Of a DNA stretch of 64,000 bases, positions 45,508-54,063 are shown one piece after another. Under the pieces are notes generated by a model, which was given only the letters and a program-made list of their open reading frames with translations, had not been told where the DNA came from and made no database searches. Made by a program: the position numbers and the translations under genes. Each line of letters starts with the position of its first letter. Positions within the stretch are counted from its first letter, which is position 1. Source of the DNA: a filamentous cyanobacterium CCP3 (GTDB lineage: Bacteria; Cyanobacteriota; Cyanobacteriia; Phormidesmidales; Phormidesmidaceae); contig PYGV01000002.1 in assembly GCA_003022385.1 (NCBI GenBank), forward strand, positions 1 through 64,000, written 5' to 3'.

Positions 45508-46551
45508 CTAAGTTAGGATTGGCATCAATAATTTTTCGGCCCCTGTACGGAAGATGTCTGCACAGGGTAGATTTGTTTGGGCCTCAATGTCTTGCACTGC
45601 GGCTTCGGCCTCGGCGGCGGTGAGGTGGCCGGTGTTGAGGGCGATCGCGACCACTTTAGCCGGGTAAAATGCCCCTGCTGCTGCGGTCACCTGTTCGTAC
45701 AGCGCCACCACAGCGGGTAAATCTGGAATTTTGACGGTGGGAAAGTTGTGAATATGGCTCTGCCCGGCCCGGTGCACCAGCACCAGATGGGTTGGCTGGG
45801 TGCCCCGCAGCAGCGGCAGCGTTGCGGTGGAAGCTGGATTGAGCAACGACCCCTGCCCCTCTACAAAAATAAAGTCGTGATCTGGGCCGTAGCGCATGAG
45901 CTGCTGTTCGACTGCGCCCGAGGCGTAGTCAACCCGAATGGCATCTAAGGGCACACCGTCATCTCCCAGCATGAGGTTGGTTTGCCCGGTGGCAATGACT
46001 TTGGAGCGCAGCCCGCGCCGCAGACAGGCGCGGTGCAGTTCGAGGGTGGCTGACATTTTGCCGACAGACATGTCGGTTCCCACGGTTAAGATGCGCCTGC
46101 AGGCTAGCTGACTGGCCTGGCCACTCCCCACGGTAAGGCCCTCAGGCTCTTTTCGAACATCCCAAATCCACTGATCGGGCCTGAGCCAGGGCTGTAGGGC
46201 TGTATGGTCGGCCATGGGCGTGTGCAGCCCATTGACGATGCTCAAGCCCGCTTTGACGGCCTGTTCGATCTCCTGGAACCAGGCGTCGGGCAGCTTGCCG
46301 CCTGAGGGGGCGATGCCGATGGTGAGCACGTCTGGGGTAAAGGTGAGCGCTTCGGTCAGCGACTCAACTACGGGAATCGGTTTGTCGATGCCGGTTAGCT
46401 CAACCAGCGATCGCCCCGCCGCCTGGTAATCGATTACGGCCACAATCGGCGACTGGCTAAAGCGCAGCAGGGACAACCCAGTTTTCCCCATGGTGCTCTG
46501 GGTGCCCTGGTGCATGAGTAGGGCGATGCGGCTATCGGGCGTCAGGTGCAT
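45508..46551 (-). CDS. DUF1611 family protein, DgcN-like
   Basis: About 347 aa. The C-terminal P-loop-like domain begins RILTVGTDMSVGKMSATLELHRA (about residues 150-172), then FIFVEGQGSLLNP and FPTVKIPDLPAVVALYE; the N-terminal part is DUF1611_N (VVAVIDYQAAGRS). ATG 46551 overlaps the end of the epimerase gene by 20 bases, so the two are coupled. A DUF1611 protein (DgcN) in a marine bacterium is reported to acetylate D-glutamate for a partner racemase (DgcA) of the enolase superfamily. The pairing here fits that, but activity is inferred. Confidence 0.85.
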   Translation of the reverse strand: MHLTPDSRIALLMHQGTQSTMGKTGLSLLRFSQSPIVAVIDYQAAGRSLVELTGIDKPIPVVESLTEALTFTPDVLTIGIAPSGGKLPDAWFQEIEQAVKAGLSIVNGLHTPMADHTALQPWLRPDQWIWDVRKEPEGLTVGSGQASQLACRRILTVGTDMSVGKMSATLELHRACLRRGLRSKVIATGQTNLMLGDDGVPLDAIRVDYASGAVEQQLMRYGPDHDFIFVEGQGSLLNPASTATLPLLRGTQPTHLVLVHRAGQSHIHNFPTVKIPDLPAVVALYEQVTAAAGAFYPAKVVAIALNTGHLTAAEAEAAVQDIEAQTNLPCADIFRTGAEKLLMPILT

Positions 46552-47587
46552 GGCTGAGTCCAAGTCCAGGTTGATGGGAGGGCAGCAGACATCCCTCGAC
46601 CAGCGCCAGGCCAGTGAAGGGATCGTCGCGGAGGTTAAGGTGGCTGTCGAGGTCAAGGTAATGGGCCAGGGGCGAAAGCTGCGCCATTGCCCCATTGGCC
46701 AGGCTGCTGTCGGAATAGCAGCCGAACATGACCTGCAGGCTACAGGCTCGGGCAGTATGGATCATCCTGAGCACTTCGCTGAGTCCGCCTGCTTTCATCA
46801 GCTTAATGTTAATGCCATCCACTAAATTCGCTAGGTAAGGAATATCGGAGCTGCTAAAGCAGCTTTCGTCCACAAAGATAGGAATTGGCGAGTGCTGCTT
46901 GAGAGTTGCCAGATCGGTATTTTGGCTGACGGGCAGGGGCTGTTCAAGGTGGGTGACGCGGCGATCGCTCAGCCATTCTGCCATTGATTTAGCCTCCTCT
47001 AGCGTCCAGCCGCCGTTGGCATCGACGCTGAGGCTGACGCTGGCCGGGACATGATCGTAGATAGCCTGAAACATGGCGCGATCGGCCTCGATACCGCTGG
47101 GACTACCGAGTTTTACCTTAAGGGCACGGGCTGAGGTTTGCTGTAGCCAATCCTGCGATCGCTGCTGGGCGGCCTCAGGCGACGAAATGCCCACGGTAAC
47201 CGAGGTGGGCTGAATTTGGTTAAGGTCTAGCCCCAGCAACCGCCAGACTGGCTGCCCAGTGGCCTTACCACACCAGTCCCACAGGGCCACATCCAGGGCG
47301 GCGCGACTGGCGGAGTGAATGGATAGCTCGACTACAACGGCTTCTATCGCCTGGCGATCGAAGGGATGAAACGGCTCTAGCGCCTGCTGCAAGCGGGCTA
47401 CATCGGCTTGCAACATCTCTAGGGTTTGCTGGTGGGTGCCAATCGAAAACGGGGCCGCTTCTCCCCAGCCCTCGATCCCCTCGGCGCTGAGCCTGAGCCA
47501 GAGGTTGGTGGACTGAGCCGTGGTGCCGCGACTGATAGTAAGCGGTACGCGCTTATGCACGGTAAATGGTTGGCAGAAAAGCTTCAT
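46532..47587 (-). CDS. Enolase-superfamily epimerase (dipeptide epimerase/DgcA-like)
   Basis: 351 aa, muconate-lactonizing subgroup. Catalytic lysines: the KxK motif in ALKVKLG (about residue 158) and KLMKAGG (about 265). Metal ligands are in SVDANGGW, HLEQP and FVDESCF. Such enzymes move a proton at the alpha carbon; the family is annotated as L-Ala-D/L-Glu epimerase, used in murein peptide recycling. Its coupling to a DUF1611 gene suggests N-acetyl-glutamate racemisation as an alternative. The 211-bp gap before it on the minus strand holds its promoter, which I cannot identify. Confidence 0.87.
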   Translation of the reverse strand: MKLFCQPFTVHKRVPLTISRGTTAQSTNLWLRLSAEGIEGWGEAAPFSIGTHQQTLEMLQADVARLQQALEPFHPFDRQAIEAVVVELSIHSASRAALDVALWDWCGKATGQPVWRLLGLDLNQIQPTSVTVGISSPEAAQQRSQDWLQQTSARALKVKLGSPSGIEADRAMFQAIYDHVPASVSLSVDANGGWTLEEAKSMAEWLSDRRVTHLEQPLPVSQNTDLATLKQHSPIPIFVDESCFSSSDIPYLANLVDGINIKLMKAGGLSEVLRMIHTARACSLQVMFGCYSDSSLANGAMAQLSPLAHYLDLDSHLNLRDDPFTGLALVEGCLLPSHQPGLGLSHAPDAR

Positions 47588-47734
47588 GCGGCGCAGCCAG
47601 GGCTAGGGAGTATTCCACATATAGCGCTTTTGGTCTGCTTCTGAAAGGGTTTGGCGATCGCCCCATCGTGCTCTGCGGTCGCTGTCTGTGCACCTGCTAT
47701 CTGTGTCGCGTTATCTGCATCCAATTTAGAACAG

Positions 47735-47763
47735 TTGACGTACTAGGTGTAGGTCTCTACCTA
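47735..47763 (+). promoter_or_regulatory. Sigma-70 type promoter of the CHRD gene
   Basis: TTGACG (47735-47740), a 17-base spacer and TACCTA (47758-47763), giving a start near 47770 and a short leader to ATG 47799. Confidence 0.55.
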
Positions 47764-47798
47764 TAGGGACATCAAACAATCTGTTGGATGAAAGCATT

Positions 47799-48449
47799 AT
47801 GTTTAACGAACGAAAAAAACTGCGGAACGGCTTTATCGTCTTGGTGACTGGTCTGTTTGTGGTTCTCTTATACTCTCCTTTAGCGGGTCGGGTGTTGGCT
47901 CAAACGCCGCTGGCGACCTCAAGGATTGCGGTGACCGCGCCAGTCTCGGGCAACTTTGCTGTAGGTGCACAAATTGACGCCAACCTGGCGGCGGCAACGG
48001 CACCGCTGTTGGCCCAGGGGAGTTCTAGTGGCTCCATCGTTACCTATGTGGCGATGCTCAACCCCCAGAATGTGGTGCCCAATTCGCCGATGACCGATGC
48101 CCGTGGGGTGGTTGGGGCGGCACTGGCGGGCGATCGCCTGGTGGTGAGAGGCAGCTTTCGAGAACTGTCCAGCGCTATGCGCAACTACGCTACCGATCCA
48201 GTGGATCCCCCCAACCCCAACATCACCTCGGCCTTCCACGTCCATCGGGGTAGCCCCAGTGAAAACGGGCCGTTTCAGTATGCCCTAGAGGTAACCATGG
48301 ACAACACCGGACGGGGCGGCAGCGCCATGGGCGACTATACCCTTACCCCCGAGCAGCTTCAGGCCCTGCAAAACGGCATGCTGTATGTTGACCTGCACAC
48401 CACTCGCAATCGGGGCGGTGAGCTGCGCGGGATTCTAACGCCCGTCTAG
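47799..48449 (+). CDS. Secreted CHRD-domain protein
   Basis: 216 aa. A signal peptide (FIVLVTGLFVVLLYSPLAGRVLAQ) is followed by a spacer and a CHRD domain from about residue 85: YVAMLNPQNVVP, GVVGAALAGDRLVVRGSFREL, FHVHRGSPSENGPFQYAL and MLYVDLHTTRNRGGELRGIL. CHRD domains form beta sandwiches and are often on cell-surface proteins; the ligand is unknown. ATG 47799 is preferred over TTG 47784. The next genes encode an ECF sigma factor and its likely anti-sigma factor. Confidence 0.88.
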   Translation: MFNERKKLRNGFIVLVTGLFVVLLYSPLAGRVLAQTPLATSRIAVTAPVSGNFAVGAQIDANLAAATAPLLAQGSSSGSIVTYVAMLNPQNVVPNSPMTDARGVVGAALAGDRLVVRGSFRELSSAMRNYATDPVDPPNPNITSAFHVHRGSPSENGPFQYALEVTMDNTGRGGSAMGDYTLTPEQLQALQNGMLYVDLHTTRNRGGELRGILTPV

Positions 48450-48466
48450 GCTCCATTGCAGGTTTT

Positions 48467-48505
48467 CCTCTCGGGTGGCGGCAGCTGTGTCAGCTACTCG
48501 AGAGG
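48467..48505 (+). promoter_or_regulatory. Intercistronic stem-loop between CHRD and sigma genes
   Basis: CCTCTCG (48467-48473) pairs with CGAGAGG (48499-48505), and AGCTG/CAGCT (48483-48487, 48491-48495) pair inside. No T tract follows, so it may act as a processing or attenuation site, not a full terminator. Confidence 0.5.
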
Positions 48506-48541
48506 ATGGCAATAGACACAAATCATGGCATTGTATAGAAC

Positions 48542-49192
48542 ATGACTGTGGTACATCTTCGCCTCAGGGCAACCGAGACGGCGAGGCTAGTGTCTGAGCC
48601 TTCGGCGGATATGGACTTTGAACAATTGACCTCGGCAAACGCCGGAACGCTGAGCGATGCAGACCTGTGGTTGGCCCTACAGGCAGGGCAGACCAGCGCC
48701 CTGGGAACGCTATACGATCGCCACAGCGGACTGGTCTATGGGATAGCGCTCAAGGTGTTAGGCCACGCCCAGGAGGCAGAGGACCTGACCCAAGACATCT
48801 TTGTCAAGCTAGCCCAATCGACGGCCTACGACCCACAGCGGGGCTCGTTTAGAACCTATTTGGCCATTTTGACGCGATCGCGAGCCATAGACCGACTGCG
48901 ATCGCGCCAGTCGGCCCGCGATTCTGTGGCTCGGCTGAAGGCTAGCGATCAGCCCCCCAATCCTACTCCTGCCGATGCCCTAGCCCAGAGTGAACGAGCC
49001 GAAGAAATCCGGGCGGCGCTGGCCCAGCTCTCGGCTAACCAGCAGCAAATCCTGCGGCTGGCCTACTATGAGGGTCTATCCCAGGCCACCATTGCCGAGC
49101 AGCTCGACACGCCCCTGGGCACTGTCAAGACCCATTCTCGCCGGGGGCTGCTGAAGCTCCGGCAAATTCTCCAAAATCGCCGGGGTAACTAG
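48542..49192 (+). CDS. ECF-type (group 4) RNA polymerase sigma factor
   Basis: 216 aa. Region 2 (LYDRHSGLVYGIALKVLGHAQEAEDLTQDIFVKLAQ, RTYLAILTRSRAIDRLRSR) and region 4 (LSANQQQILRLAYYEGLSQATIAEQLDTPLGTVKTHSRRGLLKLRQIL) are complete. It resembles the SigK/ECF19-like group that pairs with RskA anti-sigma factors. The N-terminus before residue 35 is variable; ATG 48611 is an alternative start. The stop is four bases before the anti-sigma gene. Confidence 0.93.
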   Translation: MTVVHLRLRATETARLVSEPSADMDFEQLTSANAGTLSDADLWLALQAGQTSALGTLYDRHSGLVYGIALKVLGHAQEAEDLTQDIFVKLAQSTAYDPQRGSFRTYLAILTRSRAIDRLRSRQSARDSVARLKASDQPPNPTPADALAQSERAEEIRAALAQLSANQQQILRLAYYEGLSQATIAEQLDTPLGTVKTHSRRGLLKLRQILQNRRGN

Positions 49193-49196
49193 CACT

Positions 49197-49970
49197 ATGA
49201 CCGGGTCTATTTCACCCGAACAACTACAAAACCTGCTGGCTGGCTACGTTCTCTACGACCTCAGCCCTGAGGAATCGGCGACCGTGGCTCGACTGCTGGC
49301 GGCGGACCCTAGCCTGCAGCAGGATATCGACCAGATGCAGCAGGCTCTGGAGCTGGCCTACGATGGCGATCCGGTTTCTCCCCCGGCTCACCTGAGGCCG
49401 GTCGTTCTGGCGGCGGCTGGGGGCGAGATGGCTGTGGCCAAACCGTCGGCGACCGCGATTGCAGGTGCACTGGCGTCTGAACCGATGCGGCGATTGCGGC
49501 ACTGGCCGCTGGCCTGGGCCGCCGCTGCGGCTCTGATTGCGGGGTTGAGTCTGAGCAATCTGTTGCTGTGGCGGACGCTGCAATTCGAGCGAGCCGGTCG
49601 CGACGAAACCCTCACGGTTGCCCTGGGTTCGCCCGATGACGCCACTTCGGGGCAGGCCCAGGTGGTGCTCAATCCTGATACCCTGGCGGGTTCGCTAACG
49701 GTAGAAAATTTGCCCCCCTTGGAGCCCGGCAGCGTGTATGTGCTGTGGACAGTGCTAGACCCCAACGCCCCGGCCACCGTAGACCAAAAAAACGCCATTC
49801 TGACTACGGTGTTTACCGTCGATGCGCAGGGCAATGTGACCCAACCGATTGATCTCCCCCCTGTATACCGTCGCGATCCCAGTCTAGTGCGGGCGATCGC
49901 CATTACCCAAGAACGAGCTGAGGCACCCCAGGAACACCTATCGACGCCTATTCTGATTCAGCCCCTTTAG
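49197..49970 (+). CDS. RskA-like anti-sigma factor
   Basis: 257 aa single-pass membrane protein. Residues 1-50 form the helical sigma-binding domain (LLAGYVLYDLSPEESATVARLLAADPSLQQDIDQM) but without the H-x3-C-x2-C zinc motif; a membrane helix spans about 103-122 (LAWAAAAALIAGLSLSNLLLW); the outer part (AQVVLNPDTLAGSLTVENLPPLEPGSVYVLWTVLD) is the RskA domain. It should hold the sigma factor at the membrane until an envelope signal releases it. Confidence 0.88.
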   Translation: MTGSISPEQLQNLLAGYVLYDLSPEESATVARLLAADPSLQQDIDQMQQALELAYDGDPVSPPAHLRPVVLAAAGGEMAVAKPSATAIAGALASEPMRRLRHWPLAWAAAAALIAGLSLSNLLLWRTLQFERAGRDETLTVALGSPDDATSGQAQVVLNPDTLAGSLTVENLPPLEPGSVYVLWTVLDPNAPATVDQKNAILTTVFTVDAQGNVTQPIDLPPVYRRDPSLVRAIAITQERAEAPQEHLSTPILIQPL

Positions 49971-50105
49971 AGCGTCAAAAGCCAGATGACAGACGACAGA
50001 ACAGACCAAGGGGTGCTTTCCAGGGGTACTTTGCATCGAGCGATCGCCTTGGCAGAGGCGTATTAGCGAGATAATTAAGCCATGTTCCCCCGCTAGAGGT
50101 GCCCA

Positions 50106-51566
50106 TTGGCTTTTCTTGCTCTGCCCGCCAATGCCTTTGTTGACCCCCAGGGCCACAACCGAGCGGCCATTGAGGCCGTATGTCAGCAGGTGGTGGCGCA
50201 AATTCTCGATTACTTAGCTGGGGCCAGTGATCACGTGCCGCTGCCATCGGTGCAGGAGATTCCCTTTCAGGGCATTCCAGAACAGCCGACGGCGATCGCG
50301 CCCCTGCTCGACGCGCTGAGCGATCTAATGGCCCAGTCGATGAACCCGTCGCACCCCGGCTACATGGGCCATATGGACCCGCTACCCAGTACGGCGTCTA
50401 TCGTCGGTGACTGGGTGGCGGCGGCGCTCAATAACAACATGCTAAGCGTTGAAATGTCTCCAGCCCTGTCGCGGCTAGAGCCTCTGCTGTTGGCAGAGAT
50501 TGCCCAGTTGTTTGGGCTGGGCGAAACCGCAGGCGGACTGCTGACGAGCGGCGGCACGCTAGCCAATCTGCAAGCCCTAACCGTGGCTCGCAACGTCAAG
50601 CTTGGCTGCTTGTACGAGGGGCTGGCCGGTGGGCCGCCGCCCGTGATCTTCGCCTCAGAACTGGCCCACACCTCGATTCAAAAGGCGGGTATGCTGCTGG
50701 GGCTAGGGCTGAATGGGGTGGTGCCAATACCGGCCAACGCCCGAGGCCAGATGGATATTGGCACTTTGGACGCGAAGATTCAGGGCGCGATCGCCCAGGG
50801 GCAGCAGCCCTTTGCGGTGGTGGCGACGGCGGGGACGACGGTGACAGGCAATATTGACCCCCTGCCCGAAATTGCCCGCATTTCCCAGGCTTACGGCCTG
50901 TGGTTGCATGTCGATGCGGCCTATGGCGGCGCGATCGCGTTTTCTCCTACCCACCGCTACCGGCTAGCGGGTATTGAGCAGGCCGATTCAGTCACCTTTA
51001 ACCCGCAAAAATGGCTGTACGTCACTAAAACCTGCGCTTCGGTGCTGTTTCGCGATCTGAGCCTGCTGCACAGCCATTTTCGGGTTTCGGCCCCCTACAT
51101 GAACACCGAAGCCAACTGGGCCAACCTGGGCGAACTGTCGGTGCAAGGCACCCGCCACACCGACGTACTGAAACTGTGGCTAACCCTGGCCCACCTGGGC
51201 AAAGCGGGCTGCGCCGAATTGATCGATGCCAGCTATACCCTCACGGATCACTTTGTGGCTCAGGTGCGGCAGCGGCCCTGGCTGGAGCTGGCGAGCGATC
51301 CAGACATGAACCTGATCTGCTTTCGGGGTTGCCCAGCGGCTCTACCGCCGGACCAGTGGGATAGCTGGAATGCTGGCCTACAGCAGTATTTGCTGAACCA
51401 ACACCATACGTTTTTGTCGCTGCCGGTGTTTCAGGGTCAGCGGTGGTTGAAAGCAGTACTGCTAAACCCGTTTACCACGGCGGCCCAGCTCAGCGATCTG
51501 TTTTTGGCCGTAGACGAATATGCAAAGCTCAGGGCTGAGACCCTACCCAGTGTGGAGATGCCCTGA
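50106..51566 (+). CDS. PLP-dependent group II amino acid decarboxylase
   Basis: 486 aa. PLP lysine: SVTFNPQKWLYVTKTC (about residue 303). Other motifs: MNPSHPGYMGHMDP, GLLTSGGTLANLQALTVARN, VVATAGTTVTGNIDPLPEIA and LWLHVDAAYGGA. It matches the glutamate/aromatic-L-amino-acid decarboxylase family; the substrate cannot be fixed from sequence. The start is TTG 50106 with GAGGT before it, since no ATG precedes the conserved region. Confidence 0.87.
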   Translation: MAFLALPANAFVDPQGHNRAAIEAVCQQVVAQILDYLAGASDHVPLPSVQEIPFQGIPEQPTAIAPLLDALSDLMAQSMNPSHPGYMGHMDPLPSTASIVGDWVAAALNNNMLSVEMSPALSRLEPLLLAEIAQLFGLGETAGGLLTSGGTLANLQALTVARNVKLGCLYEGLAGGPPPVIFASELAHTSIQKAGMLLGLGLNGVVPIPANARGQMDIGTLDAKIQGAIAQGQQPFAVVATAGTTVTGNIDPLPEIARISQAYGLWLHVDAAYGGAIAFSPTHRYRLAGIEQADSVTFNPQKWLYVTKTCASVLFRDLSLLHSHFRVSAPYMNTEANWANLGELSVQGTRHTDVLKLWLTLAHLGKAGCAELIDASYTLTDHFVAQVRQRPWLELASDPDMNLICFRGCPAALPPDQWDSWNAGLQQYLLNQHHTFLSLPVFQGQRWLKAVLLNPFTTAAQLSDLFLAVDEYAKLRAETLPSVEMP

Positions 51567-51675
51567 TTGAGCCGATGCTAGCGACAGGCTTGTCAACCTC
51601 TAATCGCGTTTGAATACGCTGCGTTTGGACATTGATTGAAGGCGATTATACCTGAGCTGGCCCGGGCACCACGAG

Positions 51676-51814
51676 TTATCCACAGCCGCAAGAAAATCTG
51701 TGGATAACGTGCTGATTCAGCAGGTTAAGAGCGAGGCTGCCGTCAAAAGAGCCTGCCGAGTAAGAGTTTAAGCGCCTATCACAAAACTGTTGCTGCACAG
51801 GTGCTTGTGGAAAA
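51676..51814. promoter_or_regulatory. Cluster of three DnaA boxes
   Basis: TTATCCACA (51676-51684) and its inverse TGTGGATAA (51699-51707) are both perfect consensus boxes in a dyad with a 14-base spacer. A third, TGTGGAAAA (51806-51814, TTTTCCACA on the minus strand), matches the usual cyanobacterial box. An AT-rich stretch follows (51892-51955). This lies in the 521-bp gap 51567-52087, which has no convincing gene. It could be part of a replication origin, a DnaA-titration site or a DnaA-controlled promoter. Confidence 0.6.
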
Positions 51815-51874
51815 AGACAGCCAAAACGAACTGGTAAAGCTCTGTCTACCAGCAGAACTCTCAGCGGCATCGCG

Positions 51875-51897
51875 CCCAAGTAGACGTTGGGTTTTTT
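51875..51897 (+). terminator. Probable intrinsic terminator
   Basis: CCCAA (51875-51879) and TTGGG (51887-51891) form a short stem followed by TTTTTT. It could end the decarboxylase transcript 310 bp upstream or a short RNA from the DnaA-box region. Confidence 0.5.
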
Positions 51898-52087
51898 ATT
51901 TTAAGGAAGCACTTTTAATCAAGCTGTAAACCAGGCTACATTTTTTTGGTGGACTCTGAGTCGTAGGCTCAATTGACCTGATTAGGTTTAGGGGCAGGCG
52001 GTGGAAGGCTAGAATCGGTATGCTAGAGAAGCCCTCGTGCAATAGCTCCCTGCTGTTGCCGACCGACATTCACCGGGAGATTTTTTG

Positions 52088-52747
52088 ATGGTTGGAACTC
52101 AACTCGCCGCACGGGACTTTTTTCGGGCGGCCTACGAAAACCGTTACACCTGGGATGCGGCCTTTCCTGGCTATACGGCCGATGTCACCTTCACCCACAA
52201 CGGCCAAAGCTACGCTGGCCAGGTTAAGGTCAGTGCCGACCTCAAGCTCGAAGTGAGCGGCATGGCCGACGATACGGCCCAAAAGGCGGTTCATGGCCAG
52301 CTGTTTGAGGTCTCCATTCACCGGGTTCGGCGCGGGTTTGAAGACACCCACGGCAACAACACCTTTAGCTATGGCGAAACCCTGCCCGATGGCTCGGTCG
52401 AAATTCTCATGGGCGGCAAAGCGGAAGGCGATCGCTACCAAATTAAGAACAACGAGGTTTCGATGGTGCACCGCCATATTCACGGCGTGGTTGTCACCAT
52501 TCACACCTACAGCAGCCATGACACTGGGGCGGGCTACCTATCGCACCGCTACGACTCGGTCTACCACGACCCCAAAACGGGCGAGCAAAAGGGCGGCCTC
52601 AGCGACTTTGAAGACGAGTATACCGAGGTAGGCGGCTACTACATTCTCGCGCGCCGCGCCATTGAGACCACGATTGAGAATGGCACCGACATGCAGGAAG
52701 ACTCGCAGGAGTTTGTATTCTCTAACATTGCCTTGCTAGGGGCATAA
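52088..52747 (+). CDS. DUF3386 family cyanobacterial protein
   Basis: 219 aa, soluble. Motifs I associate with DUF3386: ARDFFRAAYENRYTWDAAFPGYTADV, VHGQLFEVSIHRVRRGFEDTHGNNTFSYG and MVHRHIHGVVVTIHTYSSHDTGAGYLSHRYDSVYHDP. The function is unknown. ATG 52088 has GGGAG eight bases before it. It has its own terminator. Confidence 0.85.
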   Translation: MVGTQLAARDFFRAAYENRYTWDAAFPGYTADVTFTHNGQSYAGQVKVSADLKLEVSGMADDTAQKAVHGQLFEVSIHRVRRGFEDTHGNNTFSYGETLPDGSVEILMGGKAEGDRYQIKNNEVSMVHRHIHGVVVTIHTYSSHDTGAGYLSHRYDSVYHDPKTGEQKGGLSDFEDEYTEVGGYYILARRAIETTIENGTDMQEDSQEFVFSNIALLGA

Positions 52748-52779
52748 GTCCAGGTAGCTCGATCAGCAATGCTCCTTTG

Positions 52780-52817
52780 CCCGCGCTGCCCATAGAGGCA
52801 GCGCGGGTTGTTACTTT
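52780..52817 (+). terminator. Intrinsic terminator of the DUF3386 gene
   Basis: CCCGCGCTGCC (52780-52790) and GGCAGCGCGGG (52797-52807) form a perfect 11-bp stem with a 6-base loop, followed by TTGTTACTTTTTT. Confidence 0.9.
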
Positions 52818-52885
52818 TTTGCAGACTGTTTCGGTGGCCCTGAGCTAGCATCTACGCACCGTCTTTTGGGCGCACTGTCTGTTGT

Positions 52886-53431
52886 ATGTCGCCAGTTCGT
52901 ACCCAGTATCCCAACTTGCCCCGCCACGCGCTGATGGTGTGCGCCACCCTGGTAGAAAATCCGCTCAACTTGGGCATGCTCTGCCGCACGACCGAGGCCT
53001 TTCGACTGGAGGCGCTGGTGTTGAGCGACCTGAATCTGGCCCAGGACCGCAAGTTTCGTCAGGGGGCAGTGGCGACCCATCAGTGGCAGCCGTTAATGGG
53101 GTGCGCCCCAGATCACCTGCCCCAGTGGCTGCACCAGCAGCGACAGCGAGGCTACACCCCGATCGCGCTCGATCTTCAGCCCCAGGCCTTGCCCTTGTCT
53201 GACCTGCGTTTTCCGGAGCGGGCGGTGCTGGTGCTGGGGCGCGAGCTGACGGGCATTCCTGCTGCCGTAGCGGCGGCTTGCGACCAGTCGGTGACAATCC
53301 CTCAGTATGGGGTGGTGCAGTCGCTAAATGTGCAAACGGCGGCCGCCCTGGCCATATATGCCTACATTGGCCAATGGGGCATGGTTGCGCCGTCAGCCCC
53401 AACCCCTTTGGCCCCCACGCCCTTAGAATGA
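52886..53431 (+). CDS. SpoU/TrmH-family RNA 2'-O-methyltransferase
   Basis: 181 aa SPOUT enzyme. Motif 1 is VENPLNLGMLCRTTEAF, motif 2 AVLVLGRELTGIP and motif 3 VVQSLNVQTAAALAIYAY, forming the trefoil knot that binds SAM. It should methylate a tRNA or rRNA ribose; the short length without an N-terminal domain suggests a tRNA target, which is inference. It starts an apparent run with the two small genes that follow. Confidence 0.88.
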   Translation: MSPVRTQYPNLPRHALMVCATLVENPLNLGMLCRTTEAFRLEALVLSDLNLAQDRKFRQGAVATHQWQPLMGCAPDHLPQWLHQQRQRGYTPIALDLQPQALPLSDLRFPERAVLVLGRELTGIPAAVAAACDQSVTIPQYGVVQSLNVQTAAALAIYAYIGQWGMVAPSAPTPLAPTPLE

Positions 53432-53461
53432 AGATGTAGCTTTGAATGCAATAGTTGGCCT

Positions 53462-53746
53462 ATGCCGCCCCGTTGGCCCCGTAAACCGACCCGAGAAGAC
53501 CCTGCCTACCGCAAGTTAGAAGACCGCATTAACTTCGCGGTGCATGTAGCGGCATTCACTGCTGTGAATTCTGGGCTTTGGTTTTTTCATACTCTAGATC
53601 CTAACTGGGTTCCCTGGGTCGCTAAAGTAACGCTAACCTGGCTGCCCGTGCTCGTAGGCAATGCCGTTTACATCTTTGCGATCGCAGACTATTCCCCCGT
53701 GCCGCTGTCTCCCACGGCCAAACCTGACCCCAATGGAGAATCTTAG
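53462..53746 (+). CDS. 2TM-domain small membrane protein
   Basis: 94 aa. It has an N-terminal charged part (REDPAYRKLEDRINFAVH) and two membrane helices (VHVAAFTAVNSGLWFFHTL and WVAKVTLTWLPVLVGNAVYIF), as in the 2TM domain family. The role is unknown. It is two bases before the DUF3181 gene. Confidence 0.8.
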   Translation: MPPRWPRKPTREDPAYRKLEDRINFAVHVAAFTAVNSGLWFFHTLDPNWVPWVAKVTLTWLPVLVGNAVYIFAIADYSPVPLSPTAKPDPNGES

Positions 53747-53748
53747 TT

Positions 53749-54057
53749 ATGTCTGATGCGTCTACAGCTCGGGCCATTGAATCCCTGGCCGCAGCCATTG
53801 GCGACAAAGTTTACCTCGATGTCGCCAAGTGGCACCTGTATTTGGGCGATGCCAAACTGCATACCCCCCTGGCCGAAAAACTCTACCCCCTGGTGGTAGA
53901 AGATAAGGTTACCGAAGCGGCGGTCACCGATATTCTGACCACCACCGCTGTTGCGATTGGCGGCGGTCAAAAAACGGTGACGATGGCCGATCTAATTCCG
54001 GCCGCTAGCAAAACCGATTTGCTGGAGGCGATTGCTGACTACCAGCGCGACCTGTAG
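53749..54057 (+). CDS. DUF3181 family cyanobacterial protein
   Basis: 102 aa, soluble and helical: ARAIESLAAAIGDKVYLDVAKWHLYLGDAKLHTPLAEKLYPLVV and ILTTTAVAIGGGQKTVTMADLIP. Characteristic of DUF3181, conserved in cyanobacteria, function unknown. It is probably translated with the 2TM gene. Its end meets the end of the PRC-barrel gene on the other strand. Confidence 0.87.
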   Translation: MSDASTARAIESLAAAIGDKVYLDVAKWHLYLGDAKLHTPLAEKLYPLVVEDKVTEAAVTDILTTTAVAIGGGQKTVTMADLIPAASKTDLLEAIADYQRDL

Positions 54058-54063
54058 CCAGCT

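Noticed and set aside
51801-51929. GTG frame of 42 codons next to the DnaA boxes
   Set aside because: It looks partly protein-like, but its second half runs through a terminator hairpin and its T tract.
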